Shown here: positions 7,341 through 9,959 of the stretch, piece after piece
Numbering within the stretch: the stretch's first letter is position 1
Layout: each line of letters starts with the position of its first letter
Assembly: GCA_012511915.1 (NCBI GenBank)
Contig: JAAZFB010000464.1
Coordinates: forward strand, 1 to 9,959
Direction: 5' to 3'
Source: Clostridiaceae bacterium
GTDB taxonomy: Bacteria; Bacillota; Clostridia; Monoglobales; Firm-18
DNA: 9,959 bases
Program-made: the position numbers and the translations under genes
The notes under the pieces: generated by a model
What the model saw: the letters and a program-made list of their open reading frames with translations, nothing else
Databases searched by the model: none
What the model was told of the DNA's origin: nothing

Positions 7341-7522
7341 TATTCACCTTCTTTTTTCAATTGAACTATTGCGTCCCTAATTCTTTTCTTTTCCTCTGCG
7401 GGTAGTTCTTGCCGTAATTTCCGACTGAAATTACCATCATTACAGCTATAAACAGCAGATGCTATTTGCCATAGTTTAAGCCCTGATTCTGATATTTCTT
7501 TCCTGATGTCTTGATTGCGCAT
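7340..7522 (-). CDS. Small helix-turn-helix protein, first gene of the early operon
   Basis: A 60-residue protein reading MRNQDIRKEISESGLKLWQI, then ASAVYSCNDGNFSRKLRQEL and PAEEKKRIRDAI. The pattern, an N-terminal helix, KLWQIA, then NDGNFSRKLR as a recognition helix, is that of small XRE-like proteins common in Firmicutes prophages and integrative elements. The ATG at 7522 has GGAG nine bases upstream. An in-frame TTG at 7531 abuts the ribosome site and is rejected. It is first in the leftward operon opposite the repressor, the place of a Cro- or Str-like regulator. The ASAVYSCNDG segment is slightly longer than the usual turn and may be a mild divergence. Confidence 0.8.
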   Translation of the reverse strand: MRNQDIRKEISESGLKLWQIASAVYSCNDGNFSRKLRQELPAEEKKRIRDAIVQLKKEGE

Positions 7523-7549
7523 AAATCTCAACTCCTTTTTTAATAATTG

Positions 7550-7578
7550 TTGACAACACTTTGTAACAGTTGTATAAT
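7550..7578 (+). promoter_or_regulatory. Perfect consensus sigma-A promoter reading rightward
   Basis: TTGACA (7550-7555), exactly 17 bases, then TATAAT (7573-7578). It points towards the repressor gene, whose ATG is some 300 bases downstream, so the repressor mRNA would have a long leader. The first copy of a 21-bp repeat begins at the -10 and covers the expected start point. A leftward candidate (TTGTTA, 17 bases, TATACA, 7571-7600) overlaps it on the other strand. Confidence 0.75.
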
Positions 7579-7821
7579 TGAAACAACAACATATAACAAG
7601 TTATCCTATGTGTCAGCCTGATCCAACTACTTGAAATTGCAACTTGAGCTTTGCTGGCGAAAAAATCAGTGTATTAACTAAAACGCCAAGTTTTTTCAAA
7701 AAATTTCAATCATTACATTAAATCAGTATTTCTTAGCCCATTGAATTGTTTTGATTCAAAGCGTCTATCATTTGTCAACGTAAATTAACTTACACATGTA
7801 TTGTAACAACAACATATAACA
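7578..7821 (+). repeat. Pair of 21-bp direct repeats in the control region
   Basis: AACAACAACATATAACA occurs at 7582-7598 and 7805-7821. With the preceding TTGA/TTGT the match extends to 21 bp with one difference (7578-7598 and 7801-7821), 223 bp apart. One copy lies at the start point of the rightward promoter, the other in the spacer of the leftward promoter. They are the best candidates for repressor operators. The rest of 7523-7887 holds no gene that I can support. Confidence 0.75.
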
Positions 7822-7828
7822 TTGTCAA
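7800..7828 (-). promoter_or_regulatory. Near-perfect promoter reading leftward to the early operon
   Basis: On the minus strand TTGACA (7823-7828) is followed by 17 bases and TACAAT (7800-7805). It points to the small HTH/excisionase/primase operon with a leader of about 270 bases. Its spacer is filled by the second copy of the repeat. TATAACA occurs in the spacer (7815-7821) and just upstream of the -35 (7834-7840), sites from which a repressor could block it. Confidence 0.7.
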
Positions 7829-7887
7829 CACATTATAACACTATTTTTTAATGTGCAACGAATTAGAACTTATGAGGTGAATTAATA

Positions 7888-8985
7888 ATGTCAAGTAAAG
7901 AGAAACCAACATTTACAGCTGAACCAAAACTCAGCAATACAGAAAAAAAGAGAAAGCCAAGGAAAGAAGAGCCAACATTTATAACAGAACTAAAACCATT
8001 TCCACGAGCTTTGAAAAGTTTAATGGATGACACCAAAACGACACAACCGATATTAGCGAAATATGTAGGGGTAACACGGCAAGCTATTAGTCTATATGCA
8101 ACTGGGCAAAGCACACCAGACATATATACCATTCAAAAAATAGCTGAATTTTTTAATGATTCTTTTGATTATTTGCTAGGTAAAACCGATAGTAAGCAAA
8201 GAGATTATATTGATCCTAGAGCCCAACTAGGCTTAAGTGATGAAGCAATTACGAATATCATGGATTTCAAGTTAAATCCAAATGAATTACTTATATTAAA
8301 TGCCTTGCTTTCAAATTATGATATTTCCGAGGTATTGTTATCTATTTATAACTATCACGACATGGAAACTCAATCAAAAGCAGGATTAGATAGACCCGGA
8401 GAAGAAATAATTGAAGATTGCAAAAATTACGTACACGAGAAAACGAAAGACACCTACGAAGTAATAAATAACAGAGAACGCACGAAGTTATTCCTATTTC
8501 GTGCTAAAGAAAAGTTTTCCCAAATTATAAGTGAAATAAGCATTGAGGCTGAGATGGAAAAGCAAAAACAGTATTCTGAAAACCAAGCATTAGATATAGA
8601 GGAATGTAAAAACAAATACAAGCAATTGCGTGGTGTCGAAGCTGAGGTAGCTCCCCCAGGAGAACATAAAGTCTGCTTAGTTAAAGGGGATTATTTTTGG
8701 AAACATGGTCAACCTAAAATAATAAGCTTATGGTTTAAGGTTATGGAAGGTGACTATAAAGATTGTTTTATTTTCTACACCCAAAGACTAACAACGGGTT
8801 ATGGAATAAGTGCTGCCCATAACTTTATACATAGTCTAAATAGCGATATTAATATTACTTTTGGTGAAAATATAGGTAATACGTTCGAACAGATAAAAGA
8901 AAAGACAGAGAACAAAGAATACGTTTTAGAATATACACTAAATACTGATAACTCACTATCTTTCATAATAAAAAATACTCTATAA
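7888..8985 (+). CDS. XRE-type repressor fused to a DUF669-like C-terminal domain
   Basis: A 365-residue protein expected to be the element's master repressor. Residues 1-37 are a lysine-rich extension holding a repeated motif (KPTFTAEPK, then EPTFITELK, 22 residues apart). Residues 38-98 are a classic XRE domain: LKSLMDDTKTTQPILAKYVG, then VTRQAISLYATGQSTP, ending FFNDSFDYLLGKTD. A long helical linker follows to about 245, with a possible coiled coil at 210-245. Residues 250-363 (VEAEVAPPGEHKVCLVKG, IISLWFKVMEGDYKDCFIFY, TTGYGISAAHNFIHSL) resemble DUF669, a phage family suspected to bind single-stranded DNA. There is no S24 peptidase dyad or ImmA-type HExxH. GAGGTG lies eight bases before the ATG. 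It diverges from the early operon and ends before a terminator. The HTH role is firm; the DUF669 match is from remembered family patterns. Confidence 0.8.
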   Translation: MSSKEKPTFTAEPKLSNTEKKRKPRKEEPTFITELKPFPRALKSLMDDTKTTQPILAKYVGVTRQAISLYATGQSTPDIYTIQKIAEFFNDSFDYLLGKTDSKQRDYIDPRAQLGLSDEAITNIMDFKLNPNELLILNALLSNYDISEVLLSIYNYHDMETQSKAGLDRPGEEIIEDCKNYVHEKTKDTYEVINNRERTKLFLFRAKEKFSQIISEISIEAEMEKQKQYSENQALDIEECKNKYKQLRGVEAEVAPPGEHKVCLVKGDYFWKHGQPKIISLWFKVMEGDYKDCFIFYTQRLTTGYGISAAHNFIHSLNSDINITFGENIGNTFEQIKEKTENKEYVLEYTLNTDNSLSFIIKNTL

Positions 8986-8993
8986 ATGCAACT

Positions 8994-9107
8994 GGACAGA
9001 TAATTATTCTAATTGGACAGATAAAAGGGCATATAAAAAATGCGATCTGTCCTCTTTTTATGCTTATGATTACTGGGTTTTTTGGCAATTGGACACATTG
9101 GACAGAT
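8994..9107 (+). repeat. GGACAGAT repeats downstream of the repressor
   Basis: TGGACAGAT starts at 8993, TTGGACAGAT at 9013 and 9098, and a variant TTGGACACAT at 9089. The first two cores (8994 and 9015) are 21 bp apart. An inverted copy at 9045-9052 forms the terminator stem. Such short direct repeats near an attachment site fit integrase arm-type sites, though no integrase is here. Confidence 0.6.
9015..9060 (+). terminator. Rho-independent terminator after the repressor
   Basis: GGACAGAT (9015-9022) pairs exactly with ATCTGTCC (9045-9052). Inside it GCAT (9029-9032) can pair with ATGC (9040-9043). TCTTTTTA follows directly. It stands 30 bp after the repressor stop. Confidence 0.75.
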
Positions 9108-9167
9108 TTTTGCGAGATACAACCCCTATATACTTTTTATAATTTCCTCCTATACCCCTCCTGCTGA

Positions 9168-9219
9168 GTATGGGGCAAAAAACGTATTATTTAAGTGGGT
9201 ATGGGGCGAAGTATGGGGC
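9168..9219 (+). repeat. Three GTATGGGGC direct repeats
   Basis: GTATGGGGC occurs at 9168-9176, 9199-9207 and 9211-9219, spaced 31 and 12 bp. They lie about 75 bp from the end of the tRNA fragment, where tyrosine integrases commonly have arm-binding repeats, often overlapping the integrase gene end. Translation across them gives no integrase motif. Confidence 0.65.
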
Positions 9220-9255
9220 AATTTGACCATTTTATCATCTCGGTATAAAATTAAT

Positions 9256-9291
9256 AAAAGCCGGCAATCGTCATGATTACTGGCTTTTTTT
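9256..9291 (+). terminator. Bidirectional terminator hairpin beside the tRNA fragment
   Basis: AAAAGCCGGCAATC (9256-9269) pairs with GATTACTGGCTTTT (9275-9288) across a five-base loop, with one mismatch and one G-U pair. Seven T follow on the plus strand. On the minus strand it lies three bases after the tRNA CCA and ends in GGCTTTTATT, so it was probably the terminator of the original tRNA gene. Confidence 0.8.
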
Positions 9292-9293
9292 GT

Positions 9294-9338
9294 TGGTAGC
9301 GGGGACAGGATTTGAACCTGCGACCTTCGGGTTATGAG
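9294..9338 (-). tRNA. 3' fragment of an initiator tRNA-Met (attachment site), not a whole tRNA
   Basis: On the minus strand the segment reads CTCATAA (anticodon loop, anticodon CAT at 9334-9336), CCCGA (stem), AGGTC, a T-arm with GCAGG, TTCAAAT, CCTGT, then CCCCGCT, A and CCA. This matches the 3' half of initiator tRNA-fMet, whose anticodon stem has the diagnostic CCC after the loop. Upstream of the loop the matching stem is absent (CAAC rather than CGGG) and no D-arm follows, so the gene is cut at the anticodon loop. That is a usual crossover point for tyrosine recombinases. The intact tRNA should lie at the other end of the integrated element. Confidence 0.85.
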
Positions 9339-9359
9339 TTGTAAAATCTGCCTTTCGTG

Positions 9360-9385
9360 AAGTGCCGCCAAGTGCTGTAAGGTGC
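9360..9385 (+). repeat. AAGTGC repeats right of the tRNA fragment
   Basis: AAGTGC occurs at 9360-9365 and 9370-9375, with AAGGTGC at 9379-9385, spaced about 10 bp, 22 bp from the crossover end of the tRNA fragment. They may be recombinase-binding sites. The evidence is weak because the unit is short. Confidence 0.35.
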
Positions 9386-9435
9386 GTTATAATGCGGTTT
9401 TGTGAGCATCACCCTTTAACGGCGTTTCGTCAAAT

Positions 9436-9477
9436 ATAAAGGACAAACACCAAAATAAAGGACAAATAAAGGACAAA
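9436..9477 (+). repeat. Three ATAAAGGACAAA direct repeats
   Basis: The 12-base unit occurs at 9436-9447, 9455-9466 and 9466-9477, spaced 19 and 11 bp. They lie between the tRNA fragment and the first gene of the right-hand element, where integrase arm-type sites are expected. Too few and too close to be a CRISPR array. Confidence 0.7.
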
Positions 9478-9501
9478 AAAGGAGCGGTTTTATTCGCCCC
9501 T
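9475..9501 (-). terminator. Rho-independent terminator of the right-hand minus-strand genes
   Basis: On the minus strand GGGGCG (9500-9495) pairs with CGCTCC (9486-9481) across an eight-base loop, with one G-U pair, followed by six T (9480-9475). It stands about 40 bp after the stop of the gene at 9544-9732. Confidence 0.75.
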
Positions 9502-9543
9502 CTCTTATGGTGGAATTATGCGGCGGTTTGCGGTCGGCTGCAG

Positions 9544-9732
9544 TCAATTGTCGGCGGTCTGCTTGCGTATGTCATTTACTATTTCCTCGGGTGTCGTTCC
9601 AAACATCGCCAGTACAGCCTCTGCAAACGGTCTTGTGACTTTTTCTACGGTTATCGTCTTTGTGTGTTCTACGCTGATTATTTCGCCCTTTGCGTTAAAT
9701 TTTACTATGCTTTCTTTGGGCAGGGTTAGCAT
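9544..9732 (-). CDS. Small hypothetical protein of the right-hand element
   Basis: A 62-residue protein reading MLTLPKESIVKFNAKGEIIS, then VEHTKTITVEKVTRPFAEAV and LAMFGTTPEEIVNDIRKQTA. I do not recognise a named family. The first half looks like a short beta hairpin and the second is helical, with no membrane segment. AAAGGAGG lies seven bases before the ATG and a terminator follows the stop, so it is very likely a real gene and the last of its transcript. It follows another small gene on the same strand. Small proteins of this kind are common at the ends of Firmicutes prophages and conjugative elements. Confidence 0.8.
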   Translation of the reverse strand: MLTLPKESIVKFNAKGEIISVEHTKTITVEKVTRPFAEAVLAMFGTTPEEIVNDIRKQTADN

Positions 9733-9818
9733 ATTCGCGCCTCCTTTGTTATGTTTGTTTTTGCTGTATATGATTACTCACTGATTGTTCACTGATTTGT
9801 TTGTGAGTATTCATGCAC

Positions 9819-9959
9819 TTATTTTAACAATGCAGCTGTAATGCTTGCCCCCATTTTTAGCCCGGCAATATAGCCTAAATCGTAGCAAGCACCCTCATAC
9901 AAATTTACTGTGTCCTCGTCGGCTTTTTCGGTTAATATGTCACACAACCACTCCTGCTC
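9819..9959 (-). CDS. C-terminal end of a small hypothetical protein (partial)
   Basis: The last 46 codons of a minus-strand gene entering from the right edge and stopping at TAA (9819-9821). It reads EQEWLCDILTEKADEDTVNL, then YEGACYDLGYIAGLKMGASI and TAALLK. The helical, glycine-containing end recalls small proteins of unknown function from clostridial mobile elements (YDLGYIAGLKMG), but I cannot name the family. Codon use is normal and no other frame competes. About 85 bases separate it from the next gene, so the two may share a transcript. Confidence 0.75.
   Translation of the reverse strand, partial: EQEWLCDILTEKADEDTVNLYEGACYDLGYIAGLKMGASITAALLK

Noticed and set aside
8986..9293. Remnant of an integrase gene next to the attachment site
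   Set aside because: I read all three plus frames and found no tyrosine recombinase motif, only repeats and terminators.
9082..9371. Frames crossing the repeats and the tRNA fragment on both strands
   Set aside because: They translate the tRNA and repeat DNA (for example the well-known GFEPATFGL artefact) and lack ribosome sites.
9436..9477. Possible CRISPR array
   Set aside because: Units are 12 bases, only three copies, and two touch each other; there are no spacers and no cas genes.
9518..9784. Plus-strand frame over the right-hand gene
   Set aside because: It is antisense to the gene at 9544-9732, which has a perfect ribosome site and a terminator.

Overview
The window looks like a stretch of accessory DNA from a low-GC Gram-positive bacterium, probably an anaerobic member of the Clostridia. 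Evidence is the AT-rich non-coding DNA, strong AGGAGG-type ribosome binding sites before nearly every gene, consensus TTGACA/TATAAT promoters and an initiator-tRNA fragment close to the Bacillus/Clostridia form. The genus cannot be fixed from the sequence.

Left part (1-2545, minus strand): a type I restriction-modification locus. A consensus promoter drives a small XRE-type regulator, then hsdM (methyltransferase subunit). hsdM overlaps by four bases the start of an unrecognised gene that runs off the left edge. hsdS and hsdR are not in the window. This block is visibly richer in G+C than the block to its right.

Middle-left (2546-3680): mostly non-coding, decayed DNA. It holds an uncertain plus-strand gene remnant, a small minus-strand gene broken by a one-base frameshift, and just right of that a cluster of short repeats. 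These are spaced by about whole helical turns and include a bulged hairpin, as expected of an origin or other nucleoprotein site.

Middle (3681-8985): the core of a small mobile element with phage-satellite or phage-like logic. A plus-strand repressor gene faces away from a minus-strand operon: small HTH protein, excisionase-like HTH protein, a large primase-helicase, a hypothetical protein, a truncated sigma-factor-like protein and a DUF5681 protein (a family often found near phage terminases). Between repressor and operon lie two near-perfect promoters that face each other, each next to a copy of a 21-bp direct repeat. The repressor has an XRE head and a C-terminal half that resembles DUF669, a phage family of putative single-strand DNA-binding proteins. 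This unusual architecture suggests how the element could sense replication or a helper phage.

Right part (8986-9959): terminators, several families of short direct repeats, and a 45-bp fragment of an initiator tRNA (anticodon loop to CCA), the signature of a tyrosine-recombinase attachment site. To its right, minus-strand genes with their own terminator appear to be the end of a second integrated element. No integrase gene lies in the window.
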